NCBI RefSeq assembly: GCF_023555415.1
Contig: NZ_JAKRYL010000001.1
Coordinates: 186,001-250,000, forward strand
DNA: 64,000 nt
Origin: Halalkalibacter alkaliphilus
Lineage (GTDB): Bacteria > Bacillota > Bacilli > Bacillales > Bacillaceae_D
Reading direction: 5' to 3'
Shown: one piece after another, positions 45,275 through 54,054 of the stretch
How the letters are laid out: every line of letters begins with the position of its first letter
Position numbering within the stretch: the first letter of the stretch is position 1
The notes under the pieces: generated by a model
What the model saw: the letters and a program-made list of their open reading frames with translations, nothing else
Databases searched by the model: none
Told to the model about the DNA's origin: nothing
Translations under genes and position numbers: made by a program

Positions 45275-46225
45275 CTACTCTTTCACAAGGAACTTTTTCA
45301 TAATTAATGAAACACTTAAAACTATTATAAAGAACACGACTGAAATGGCCGAAGAGTAGCCAACATCACGGAACTGAAACCCTTCTTCATACAACATATA
45401 GACGAGCGTCTTTGTCGACCCGCTTGGACCCCCATTAGTCATTACAAACGGTTGTACAAATAACCGGAACGCTTGAATGGTTGTAATAATAAGTACAAAT
45501 GCGGTTACATGCTTTAGTGCTGGCAGTGTTACATTTAAAAATTTTCTCCATGCATTTGCCCCATCTATTTCGGCAGCTTCATATAATTCTTCTGGAACTT
45601 CTTTTAGACCTGCCAAGAATATAATCATTTGAAATCCGGCAGCCTGCCAAATTGACATAAAAATAATAGAATTCATGGCTTGATTTGGACTTAGTAGAAA
45701 AGGTTGATTAGGAATTCCAAATAAATTTAAAACACTATTAATTAATCCATTTTCAACGTTATATAAAAACGTCCAAAGTATCGCAACAACGACCATGGAA
45801 GTGACAACTGGACTAAAGAAGAATACTCGGCCAAGGGAAGCTAGTTTTACTTTTTTATTAACAAGTAAGGCTAAGCCCAGGGCAACTAATGATTGTAGAG
45901 GCACAACGACAGCTGTAAAATACATGGTATTTTTTAATGCGTTAAGAAAGTTCCCATCTGTTAATAGTCTCTGATAATTATCAAGTCCGATAAATGTTTT
46001 TTCACCTGGTCGTAACATCGCATAGTCCATAAAACTATAAATAAATGCGAGAAGGACCGGGAGAATCAAAAACGTAAAAAGCAATACGAGTGCCGGTAAT
46101 GAAAAGAGGATTCCAAGAACTTTCTTTTGTCTTTTATACGTCATTCGATTTGGGTTATTTCTTTTTACCATTTTGATTGGGTTTGGACTTTGTGGTTCAA
46201 ATTGTTCTTTTTTTGCAGCTTCCAT
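45275..46225 (-). CDS. Carbohydrate ABC transporter permease (MalF type)
   Basis: The 316-residue permease has a basic N-terminus (MVKRNNPNRMTYKRQKK), six helices and the EAA loop EELYEAAEIDGANAWRKFLN. The ATG at 46225 follows AAGGTGG; a TTG one codon earlier is also possible. It sits 17 bases before its partner permease and after the binding-protein gene. Confidence 0.94.
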   Translation of the reverse strand: MEAAKKEQFEPQSPNPIKMVKRNNPNRMTYKRQKKVLGILFSLPALVLLFTFLILPVLLAFIYSFMDYAMLRPGEKTFIGLDNYQRLLTDGNFLNALKNTMYFTAVVVPLQSLVALGLALLVNKKVKLASLGRVFFFSPVVTSMVVVAILWTFLYNVENGLINSVLNLFGIPNQPFLLSPNQAMNSIIFMSIWQAAGFQMIIFLAGLKEVPEELYEAAEIDGANAWRKFLNVTLPALKHVTAFVLIITTIQAFRLFVQPFVMTNGGPSGSTKTLVYMLYEEGFQFRDVGYSSAISVVFFIIVLSVSLIMKKFLVKE

Positions 46226-46276
46226 CAAGTCACACCACCTTTTCTTTTACTAAAACGTTAAAATCACTCTATTATG

Positions 46277-46302
46277 TTCCAAGGGAGGTGTCCCCCTTGG
46301 AA
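46277..46302 (-). other. Stem-loop after the binding-protein gene
   Basis: TTCCAAGGG pairs with CCCTTGGAA between the binding-protein stop and the first permease. It has no T-run on the minus strand. Such hairpins commonly protect the 5' mRNA segment so that more binding protein than permease is made. Confidence 0.6.
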
Positions 46303-46315
46303 TATAAACATTGGG

Positions 46316-47626
46316 TTATCTACTTTGTCTTTCAATGTCTCTTTCGACTTCACTTGCCACTCGATCAAGCTCTTCTTTAGCATCTGCACCAAGGAAAATA
46401 TTTTGTACAGCTTCTCCGTATCGTGCAGATAATACCGGGTAAGACGTTGTACGAGGTCTTGGGTGTGATGTTTCAATAACTTGATCCTTCAGCACACGAA
46501 GAGGCAGTTCATTCCACTCAGTCATATTGTCAAATGCAGATTTTCTAGCAGCTGGCTTTCCAGAAGCTAGTGCAAGCTTTAAACCATTCTCTTCGTTTGT
46601 TAAGAAGTTTAACAGGAGAGCTGCTTCCTCTTGATGCTCAGTGTTTGTTGACATTCCCCACGTCCAGTCACCCGATGGAGATACTTGTTCACCTTTTGGA
46701 CTTCTCGGGTAGTATGTGATTCCCCACTCCGTATCTGGGTATTCTTTTAAGTTTTCCCATTGCCAAGATCCCATTAACATCATAGCTGCATTGCCATCCT
46801 CAAATTCTGTTGGTGTAGGTTGAAGATTGACAAGTCCTTCCTCCGTAAACTTTTGTAAGAATTCAAGTGCTTCAATTGTTTCAGGGCTGTTCATGATTCC
46901 TTCTGTTGTTGAGCCATCTTCTGCGATAAATCCTCCACCGTTACTCCAAACAGTCGGTCCTGAGAAATAAATGATCCATTCACCGTAATCAAGTGTCCAG
47001 TTCACACCGTATATTCCGTTTTCCCTGTCTGTTAGTGTCTTAGCTGCTTCGTAAAATTCCTCCCATGTCCAAGCATCCTCTAAACTTGTAGGAGGTGTAA
47101 TCCCTGCTTCTTCTAGCATTTCAACGTTATAGAAAAGTGCAACTGTAGATTCTGTTGGTCCAATAGCATACAGCTCATCCTCAAATGTTCCCTGAATGAT
47201 TACTGAGTCAACAAAGTCATCAATATTATCTACTAAACCATCAATTGGTTGAATAATTCCTGAGTCTGCATAATTAGCAACGTTCGGTCCATCTAATGAT
47301 AGTAGATCAGGTAATGAACTACTTGATGCAGCAGCGGAGACTTGGTCTTCGTAAGCATATTGGTTTCCTCGTGGGATAAACTCATAACTTACCTCAATCT
47401 CTCCTTCGTGCCTCTCGTTAAATTCCTCAAATATTTCACTATAAGCTGCTGTCATCTCTCTACTTGCTTCAGGATGCCAAACGGTGAGGTTAACTACATC
47501 TCCGCTACTTCCCGACTGATTGTTATTACTTTCCTCATTACTTACAACATCATCATTTGAAGAACATCCTGTAGCAATACCTGCTGCAGTTAAAATTGAA
47601 AGGAAGCCTAATCCCCAACGTTTCAT
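46316..47626 (-). CDS. Sugar ABC transporter substrate-binding lipoprotein
   Basis: The 436-residue lipoprotein has a signal peptide ending AAGIATGC, a Ser/Asn-rich linker and a type 1 extracellular solute-binding fold starting VVNLTVWHPEASREMTAAYS. The ATG at 47626 follows GGGGGAA, and the frame open to 47665 is not needed. It delivers sugar to the two downstream permeases. A cre-like box at 47742-47754 suggests its transcript is under catabolite control. Confidence 0.92.
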   Translation of the reverse strand: MKRWGLGFLSILTAAGIATGCSSNDDVVSNEESNNNQSGSSGDVVNLTVWHPEASREMTAAYSEIFEEFNERHEGEIEVSYEFIPRGNQYAYEDQVSAAASSSSLPDLLSLDGPNVANYADSGIIQPIDGLVDNIDDFVDSVIIQGTFEDELYAIGPTESTVALFYNVEMLEEAGITPPTSLEDAWTWEEFYEAAKTLTDRENGIYGVNWTLDYGEWIIYFSGPTVWSNGGGFIAEDGSTTEGIMNSPETIEALEFLQKFTEEGLVNLQPTPTEFEDGNAAMMLMGSWQWENLKEYPDTEWGITYYPRSPKGEQVSPSGDWTWGMSTNTEHQEEAALLLNFLTNEENGLKLALASGKPAARKSAFDNMTEWNELPLRVLKDQVIETSHPRPRTTSYPVLSARYGEAVQNIFLGADAKEELDRVASEVERDIERQSR

Positions 47627-47741
47627 TTCATTTCCCCCTATAATCTTTAATGTTTTCGCTTTCACAACATGAACTATTTACTAGATTTCTCTGCTTCACC
47701 TCCGTTTTTGTTCGACTTCTATAAACTCATTGTATAATTAA

Positions 47742-47754
47742 TAAAGCGCTTTCA
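47742..47754 (-). promoter_or_regulatory. cre-like site upstream of the sugar-binding protein gene
   Basis: On the minus strand TGAAAGCGCTTTA matches the CcpA cre consensus closely. It lies about 115 bases before the binding-protein gene, near its expected promoter. Confidence 0.65.
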
Positions 47755-47847
47755 AAACGAGGTATATCTTTGATTTTTGTTGAAATTCTTATTCTTAGTA
47801 CTTTTAAAAAAGATTTTCAACAAAAAAATCCTCCACTTATAATGAAT

Positions 47848-48013
47848 CCACTGAAAAAGTCCTTTTTAGCGGATTCGAGGAAGCAGCAATGGCTCCACAC
47901 GTTGCGCGCCTGCTATAAGAAAACCACTCATAGCAGGCTTTAAGGCAAAGCAACGGTTCCGCTCATTGCTTAAAGGCCACTGAAAAAGGTCAAAACCGTA
48001 CCTTTTTCAGTGG
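47848..48013. repeat. 166-bp non-coding element with 12-bp terminal inverted repeats
   Basis: The element begins CCACTGAAAAAG (47848-47859) and ends with the exact inverse CTTTTTCAGTGG (48002-48013). Inside are a left hairpin (GAATCC arm 47844-47849 with GGATTC 47871-47876), an 8-bp stem GCCTGCTA/TAGCAGGC, and a right 15-bp hairpin (47975-47989 with 48001-48015). Similar short sequences flank it: CTCCACTTATAATG on the left and CCTCCTTATAATG on the right. No coding frame is present. It resembles a MITE or a Bacillus intergenic repeat unit, but copy number cannot be seen here. Confidence 0.5.
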
Positions 48014-48081
48014 CCTCCTTATAATGGAAGATTTTTTCGTTCACCTTTTATGTTGTTTAAAGGGAAAGACTCGTTTTAACC

Positions 48082-49332
48082 CTATTGTTGCTGCCTATAA
48101 TTCTGAAACATTATTTCTAATTTCTCTAGAAAAGTATCAATATCACGATCTAAAAAAAATTGCTGTGAAATTCTTCTAAACTCTGCTTCAGCAGCTGTAC
48201 CTCCAGCCCAATGATGGTTCGGCCAATTTACTGTCTTCCCCATAGTAACATGCTCGGCTAGACGGTTTACTTCTGGCTTGTTCATGTTCACTCCTTTTAC
48301 AGCACTAATATTCCCTTCATAATCGGAGAATTTTTGCGCATTTTCTTTTGTGAGAAGAAACTCTAAAAAAAGCTTTGCTTCATCAGGGTTGTTCGTATCG
48401 GCCGAAATCGCAAAGCCTCCATCAACCCCCCCTAAAACGTTATTACTTTCCACATCATTTGTAACAGGAAATGGAAATATCCCATAGGTTAATTGAGGAT
48501 CTAATTTTTCTATTCGAGGAAGCATCCATACCCCATCGACAAACATAGCTGCATCACCTTCAATAAATGCATGAATAACCGCTTCAGAATCATAACTAAA
48601 TGAGTTGTCTTGAACGTAATCTAGTACTTGTAGCATTTTTTCTGAAGCTTCTATCCATCTCGGGTCGTTTGTAATCGTCACTTTACCTTGATTCAATTTA
48701 TTCCAATAATCACTATCAAACTCGTTAGCTATAAAGTTTAAATTAAAAACACTTATGTTCTCAAGTTCTTTATTTCCTATTAATATCGGCTGTTTTCCTT
48801 CCATTTCTAGTAACTCTAGTGTAAGCAGAAATTCGTCCCATGTCTGCGGAATATCAAGCTGTAATTCCTCAAATATATGGGTATTATAAATAACTCCAAC
48901 TGCATTTTGTGATAAGGCTACTCCATACATTTTCTCATTAATTAAATATCTATTTTGAATCTCAGGATCAACTTGTTGAATGAAATTTTCATTTGTAAGA
49001 TCTAACAAATACCCTTTTTCCGCACGTACAACATAATCTTGCTCTATTGGATAAGTGATAAAAATATCAGGAACGTTGCCGCGTGCAATCCTTGTTTTTA
49101 AAACTGCCATACCGTCGGGAACGTTTACTTGTTCAATCTCAATATCAGGATGAAGCATTTCAAACTGGTCAATCATCTCATTGAAAAATTCAACAGCTTC
49201 TGGTTTTGGTTGGAAGAATTCAATCAGTTTTTTCTTCGTTTCATGCTGAACTTCTTCTCCTGTAGTGGAACAAGCGCTCAAAAATAAACTCGCGATTACA
49301 AGCGAACAGCCTATTATGTTATTTGTTTTCAT
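48082..49332 (-). CDS. ABC-type solute-binding lipoprotein beside YesM/YesN
   Basis: The 416-residue lipoprotein has a signal ending SLFLSACS and a type 1 solute-binding fold (KLIEFFQPKPEAVEFFNEMI, later DGVWMLPRIE). It is clearly different from the second binding protein of the locus. It directly follows the response regulator gene (27 bases) and is separated from the permease genes by a repeat element. It may bind sugar for the importer or present ligand to the sensor kinase. Confidence 0.88.
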   Translation of the reverse strand: MKTNNIIGCSLVIASLFLSACSTTGEEVQHETKKKLIEFFQPKPEAVEFFNEMIDQFEMLHPDIEIEQVNVPDGMAVLKTRIARGNVPDIFITYPIEQDYVVRAEKGYLLDLTNENFIQQVDPEIQNRYLINEKMYGVALSQNAVGVIYNTHIFEELQLDIPQTWDEFLLTLELLEMEGKQPILIGNKELENISVFNLNFIANEFDSDYWNKLNQGKVTITNDPRWIEASEKMLQVLDYVQDNSFSYDSEAVIHAFIEGDAAMFVDGVWMLPRIEKLDPQLTYGIFPFPVTNDVESNNVLGGVDGGFAISADTNNPDEAKLFLEFLLTKENAQKFSDYEGNISAVKGVNMNKPEVNRLAEHVTMGKTVNWPNHHWAGGTAAEAEFRRISQQFFLDRDIDTFLEKLEIMFQNYRQQQ

Positions 49333-49359
49333 TTTGAGCCTCCCTTTTAAAAAGCAATT

Positions 49360-50529
49360 CTAATCACTTTTTCTGTATTGACTCGGTGTAACTTTTTGCC
49401 GTTTTTTAAATACTTGGCTAAAGTACCGTTGGTCATTGTAACCGACCATGTTGGCAATTTCATAGGTTTTTAGATCCGTCGTCTTTAATAGTACACAGGC
49501 ATGCTCAATTCTTAAGTTTGTAACATATTCTAAAAACGTTACGCCCGTTTTTTGCTTAAATAAAACACTAAAATAACTGACACTTAAATCAACTTCTTCA
49601 GCTACGGAGTCAATACCAATTTCCTTTGTAAAGTTTTCCTGTAAATATGTTTTTGCTTTTTTGATTGCTGCATCTGGAGAATACTTTGATTGATATTCAC
49701 TTTTAATGTGATCTTCAGAGATCAGATTCATTTTTAAAAACGAAGCAGAGTCTAATAATTTCCATGTTTGCTGATAGGATTGGGAAAGATTATTCATTCC
49801 AACTACATCCTTACCCACAGCTATTTTCACCAACCCGTCTATTTTATTACCAAACTCCTGCATTGCTAATTTAACCTTAGCAGCTAAACCTTTATTCTTC
49901 TTTAGGTGAGAACAAACAAGGATATAGCGTGTACTTTCAAATTTATATAAGAATACTTCTGAGATTTGCTCTGCACTCACAAATTTGACCCAGTCCCTAA
50001 GCTGTTGTTCATCATTTGCTGATCCTTTATTAAACTCTAATGCCGAAATCACATACGTTCGATCATCATTTTCAAGACTGAGCTTTGTTTCTCCAAGTGT
50101 GATCGCTTCATAAATGAGGTGTTTCCGATGCTCGTATTCTTTCTTTCTTAATTCTTCAAATTTAGTAATGACTCTATTTATACATTCTTCTAATTCTTCA
50201 TGATCGATCGGCTTTAAAATATAATCAAATGCATTATTTTGTAAGCCTTCTCTAGCATACTCAAATTCATTGTAGCCACTTAACAGAATCACTTCTGGTT
50301 TTACCGGCATTGTTTGAATCCTTTTTAATAAATCAAGCCCATTCATTTCGGGCATACAAATATCAGTTATTACAATATCTGGCTGAATGTCTTGAACAAG
50401 AAGAGCTGCATCCTGGCCATCATTAGCTGTTCCAGCAATCTCACAACCTAAAGCTTTCCAGTCAATAATTTTCTGCAGACTTCTAAGAATGAGCGATTCG
50501 TCGTCAACTAGCAACACTTTATAAGTCAT
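49360..50529 (-). CDS. Response regulator, YesN type (AraC-like output)
   Basis: The 389-residue regulator has a receiver domain (phospho-acceptor Asp in VITDICMPEMNG, Thr/Ser and Lys switch in LLSGYNEF and ILKPIDHEEL), a middle region and an AraC double helix-turn-helix at the C-terminus (GIDSVAEEVDLSVSYFSVLF, then ANMVGYNDQRYFSQVFKKRQ). It overlaps the kinase gene by 11 bases. Phosphorylated by the YesM kinase, it should activate the sugar genes downstream. Confidence 0.93.
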   Translation of the reverse strand: MTYKVLLVDDESLILRSLQKIIDWKALGCEIAGTANDGQDAALLVQDIQPDIVITDICMPEMNGLDLLKRIQTMPVKPEVILLSGYNEFEYAREGLQNNAFDYILKPIDHEELEECINRVITKFEELRKKEYEHRKHLIYEAITLGETKLSLENDDRTYVISALEFNKGSANDEQQLRDWVKFVSAEQISEVFLYKFESTRYILVCSHLKKNKGLAAKVKLAMQEFGNKIDGLVKIAVGKDVVGMNNLSQSYQQTWKLLDSASFLKMNLISEDHIKSEYQSKYSPDAAIKKAKTYLQENFTKEIGIDSVAEEVDLSVSYFSVLFKQKTGVTFLEYVTNLRIEHACVLLKTTDLKTYEIANMVGYNDQRYFSQVFKKRQKVTPSQYRKSD

Positions 50530-52276
50530 GTTGTTCCCCCTGAGTTAAAGGAAACGTCAGCTTGATGATTGTTCCTTTGCTCTCCTTAGAGCAGATCATT
50601 AAGCCGTAACGTTCTCCATAATAAAGTTCCAAGCGTTCTTGAACATTCATTACTCCACAACCTAACTTTCGTTTCGATTCTTTGCAACCTTGTTTATATT
50701 TATTAAAAGTGGAAAGGACCTCATTTGTCATTCCAACGCCATTATCTTCAATAAAAAAGAATCCTTCTTTGTCAGACATTCCTCCACGGATCTTTATGAC
50801 ACCATCTGTTTTATTGCGATTAAAAGCATGAATTAATATATTTTCTACTAATGGTTGTAGAACGAGTTTTAAGATAGCATAAGTTTCTAATTGTTTATCT
50901 ACGTTAATTTCGAACGTAAACCTTTCATCAAATCGAACCTTCTGAATTTCCATATAACTAACAACATGACGTACTTCATCTCTAACCGTTACTTTGTTAT
51001 CTGAATTAATACTAAGACGTAGAAGCTTTCCAAGATTGATTGTCATTTTGCTAATATCTCTACTTCCATGTAATACAGCCAATGAATTAATAGACTCTAA
51101 CGTGTTATATAAGAAATGCGGATTAATTTGATTTTGTAATACTTTAAATTCAGCTCTTCTTTTTCGTTCCTGTTCATTTTTGACTCTCTTTAACAATGTT
51201 GATATTTCCTCAACCATTCGATTAAACCCTTTCGCTAAATGGTTCAACTCAACAACAGAAAACGCTTTCATCCTAGTAGATAATTGTCCTTCTTCAACTT
51301 TTCTCATATTATATTGAAACTCTGTTATAAACTGGATAATCCTATTTAAAAAGATTTGCTTAAAACAGACAGCGAACACCGTCACAAAAATAACTAAAAA
51401 AATAGTCACTTGTCGTATAAATCTCGTTTCATCTGTAATGAAGCTCCATGGTTTGATGGATACAAGGAAAAACTCGGAATCTTCGTTCTCATTAAAGCTA
51501 ATCGGGATGTACGTAATTAAACTTTTTTCTTTTTCCCAATCACTAATTAATGTTCCAGTTTGATTTGTCACCATTTCTTTTGGGAGCTCGATCGTTTCAC
51601 CAACCAATTCATGGTTACGGTTATAAACAATCTCTCCTTCTTGGTTCACAATCATTTCCTGAGAATCCTTCTGTTGAAGTCCTTTAAATACTTCATCAAA
51701 GCGATCCAACTTCACGTCAATTATGAGATATCCAATATCATGAAGAGTATGAATGTCCTTGATGACACGCCCTTGGGAGAAGATTGGTTTCTCCCCTTCA
51801 ACAAACTTGTCACTTTCAGCAGTTGATAACCAGACTGGCCGTCCTTCCCCCTCCACCATAAGATTAAAATACTCTGATTCTTGAAAGTGTTCGAATGTAG
51901 GAATACTTGGCTTTTTAAAACTATAAACATGACCATTAGCACTATAAAGAACTAAATCATCAAGTTTCGATTGACCATACATAAGTCCAGCAATGGCTTG
52001 GCCTCGATTATAAAAATCCAGTAATGATTGCTCGTCATTAAATTTAATAAAGTCTTGAACTTCCCTAGAAGAAATAATGTAATTTGATAAATTGTCAACC
52101 TCAGACAAGATCATTTGTAAATTCAGATCAATTGCTTCTAACGTATGTAACGTTTCATCCCCAACCTTGTTTTTTAACGTTGAAGAAGTGACATGGTAGG
52201 AAACAAAACCTAAAATAAAAATCGGCAATAGAATAAAAACCAAAAATGCAATAAGAATTTTATTTTGAAACTTCAT
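50519..52276 (-). CDS. Sensor histidine kinase, YesM type
   Basis: The 585-residue membrane kinase has TM1 at about 7-27, an extracytoplasmic sensor domain to about 300, TM2, HAMP, the His_kinase motif INPHFLYNTLESINSL with the phospho-His, and an HATPase domain with GVGMTNEV and LGCGVMNVQERLELYYG. I start at the ATG at 52276 (MKFQNKILIAFLVF), where the first helix begins, rather than 52411. An internal cre-like sequence (51257-51270) lies in the gene. It is first in the operon with YesN and a binding protein, and a sugar outside the cell is its probable signal. Confidence 0.9.
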   Translation of the reverse strand: MKFQNKILIAFLVFILLPIFILGFVSYHVTSSTLKNKVGDETLHTLEAIDLNLQMILSEVDNLSNYIISSREVQDFIKFNDEQSLLDFYNRGQAIAGLMYGQSKLDDLVLYSANGHVYSFKKPSIPTFEHFQESEYFNLMVEGEGRPVWLSTAESDKFVEGEKPIFSQGRVIKDIHTLHDIGYLIIDVKLDRFDEVFKGLQQKDSQEMIVNQEGEIVYNRNHELVGETIELPKEMVTNQTGTLISDWEKEKSLITYIPISFNENEDSEFFLVSIKPWSFITDETRFIRQVTIFLVIFVTVFAVCFKQIFLNRIIQFITEFQYNMRKVEEGQLSTRMKAFSVVELNHLAKGFNRMVEEISTLLKRVKNEQERKRRAEFKVLQNQINPHFLYNTLESINSLAVLHGSRDISKMTINLGKLLRLSINSDNKVTVRDEVRHVVSYMEIQKVRFDERFTFEINVDKQLETYAILKLVLQPLVENILIHAFNRNKTDGVIKIRGGMSDKEGFFFIEDNGVGMTNEVLSTFNKYKQGCKESKRKLGCGVMNVQERLELYYGERYGLMICSKESKGTIIKLTFPLTQGEQHDL

Positions 52277-52421
52277 AAAAAACACCCATTTTTCTGAATG
52301 ATTTGTGTTATTGAAATAGTAGCACACGGAAAGAACTACGTATACTTGGGAATAAAAGGAATCAATGATATGGCAGTTTATGACCCTTTGATTTATTGTG
52401 TATCTTTTCATTATAATTTCA

Positions 52422-52435
52422 TTAAAGCGCTATCA
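52422..52435 (-). promoter_or_regulatory. cre-like site upstream of the yesM-like gene
   Basis: On the minus strand TGATAGCGCTTTAA is close to the cre consensus. It lies about 150 bases before the kinase start, so CcpA could control the signalling genes too. Confidence 0.5.
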
Positions 52436-52506
52436 AAGTGGGGTATTTTTTTTATTTGTGTTTAAATTTTTATTATGCAAGACAAAAAATAGGTACATTC
52501 AACCGT

Positions 52507-52539
52507 AAAAAGCCCTTTCAATATCATGAAAGGACTTTT
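52507..52539 (-). terminator. Terminator of the second sigma-54 activator gene
   Basis: CCTTTCA pairs with TGAAAGG, extended by AAAAG/CTTTT around one mismatch, 12 bases after the stop, with CTTTTTACGG following on the minus strand. Confidence 0.75.
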
Positions 52540-52551
52540 AACTCTGTAACT

Positions 52552-53967
52552 TTATCTAATATCATAAACCTTACACTTATCATAAAAACTTGTCTTACCT
52601 ATTCCGAGTAACTTGGCTGCTGCTAATTTATCTCCGTCTGCTATCTTAAGCGCATGTGTCATCGCCTTTTTTTCAGCCTGGGCTAAAGTTTCTTTCAGAG
52701 GTTGAACTGCGAGTGGAGATACATGCTTGGATGAATTATTATTTAAAGATTCTTGTTCGCTTGCTTTCATTTTTTGATCCCGTATGTACAGAGGCAAATG
52801 CTCTGATAAAATCACCGTACCATCCAAAACATTTATGGCTCTCTCTAGTACGTTCTCCAGTTCCCGCACATTCCCCGGCCACTTATGTTCTTCTAGTTTC
52901 GTCACAACTTCAGGTGATAAGACGGTACCTTTTCGATAAAATTTCCTTTCAAGTTTCTGTAATAACTTATTTGAGATAGCTTCAATATCATCTTTTCGCT
53001 TTCTAAGTGGTGGAATTTCAATATTTATGACATTAAGACGGTAAAACAAATCTTGACGGAATGTTCCCTCTTCTATCATCTTCGTTAAATCTCGATTTGT
53101 TGCTGCAATAATTCGTAAATCAATCGGAATGGTCTTTTGTCCTCCAACAGGTTGTACCTCTTTTTCCTGTAGAGCTCGTAACAATTTACTTTGCATAGAG
53201 AGCGGCATGTCTCCAATCTCATCTAGAAAAACCGTCCCCTTATTTGCCACTGTAAAAAGGCCTTCTTTTCCTCCCTTTTTCGCTCCTGTAAATGCTCCGT
53301 CCTCATAACCAAATAACTCTGATTCAAACAACACTTCCGGAATGGAAGCACAGTTAATAGCTACAAACGGAAAACTACTACGTGCACTACTATGATGAAT
53401 CGCGTGAGCAAATAACTCTTTTCCGGTACCAGACTCACCCGTAATTAAAACAGATGAGTCACTTCCAGCAACCTTTTCTCCCAATGCTTTTGCGGCTTTA
53501 AATGTATGACTGTTTCCTATTAAATCATCGAATGAATATTTACTTGTTAATTCATTTACTGCCTTATTTTTATAGAAGTTTAGCTCTTCCAAAAGGTTAT
53601 TCATCTTATTTTTAAAATGTCGTAAGTTATCTGGGTCAGGAAAAATAACCGTACCAAATGCCCCTACTAATTTTCCATCTATAAAAATGGGGTAGCGATT
53701 AGCAATCATCACACTGCCATTAATAGGTTGAAGATTTTCAATTTCTTTTTCCCCAGTTTTTGCAACAATATGCATTCGTGTATTTTCAATGATTTCTTGG
53801 ACTGGCCGGCCAATTGCATCATCAAAAGTCGTCCCAATAAACTCACAATATGCCTCATCTATATAAACAATGATTCCATCTCGATCCACTATGACAATAC
53901 GTTCTATCCCTATGTGAATGATCTCAATTAACCAGTCAATTGAAAGCCTTCTCATATCTAGCTTCAT
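52552..53967 (-). CDS. Sigma-54-dependent activator with PAS domain (hydroxybutyrate module)
   Basis: The 471-residue enhancer-binding protein has a PAS domain (about 15-125, RIVIVDRDGIIVYIDEAYCE), Walker A GESGTGKE, loop GAFTGA, Walker B GTVFLDEIGDM, NVINIEIPPLRKRK and a Fis helix-turn-helix (GDKLAAAKLLGIGKTSFYDK). The ATG at 53967 has GGAGGAG upstream. It follows the 3-hydroxybutyrate dehydrogenase and GntP genes but is separated from them by a terminator and an extended -10 promoter. Its likely targets are the -24/-12 promoter and three dyads upstream of that pair. Confidence 0.91.
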   Translation of the reverse strand: MKLDMRRLSIDWLIEIIHIGIERIVIVDRDGIIVYIDEAYCEFIGTTFDDAIGRPVQEIIENTRMHIVAKTGEKEIENLQPINGSVMIANRYPIFIDGKLVGAFGTVIFPDPDNLRHFKNKMNNLLEELNFYKNKAVNELTSKYSFDDLIGNSHTFKAAKALGEKVAGSDSSVLITGESGTGKELFAHAIHHSSARSSFPFVAINCASIPEVLFESELFGYEDGAFTGAKKGGKEGLFTVANKGTVFLDEIGDMPLSMQSKLLRALQEKEVQPVGGQKTIPIDLRIIAATNRDLTKMIEEGTFRQDLFYRLNVINIEIPPLRKRKDDIEAISNKLLQKLERKFYRKGTVLSPEVVTKLEEHKWPGNVRELENVLERAINVLDGTVILSEHLPLYIRDQKMKASEQESLNNNSSKHVSPLAVQPLKETLAQAEKKAMTHALKIADGDKLAAAKLLGIGKTSFYDKCKVYDIR

Positions 53968-53992
53968 GAATACTCCTCCAATCAATAGACCA

Positions 53993-54001
53993 ATTATAAC
54001 A
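53993..54001 (-). promoter_or_regulatory. Extended -10 promoter of the activator gene
   Basis: On the minus strand TGTTATAAT is an extended -10 element 25 bases before the activator start and just after the preceding terminator. This would give low constitutive sigma-A expression. Confidence 0.5.
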
Positions 54002-54014
54002 TAGTAGAAAAAGG

Positions 54015-54044
54015 AAGAAGCTGCCCTCAATTGAACAGCTTCTT
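54015..54044 (-). terminator. Terminator after the GntP gene
   Basis: AAGAAGCTG pairs with CAGCTTCTT, 11 bases after the permease stop, followed on the minus strand by CCTTTTTC. It ends the dehydrogenase-permease transcript. Confidence 0.75.
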
Positions 54045-54054
54045 AACCTAAATC

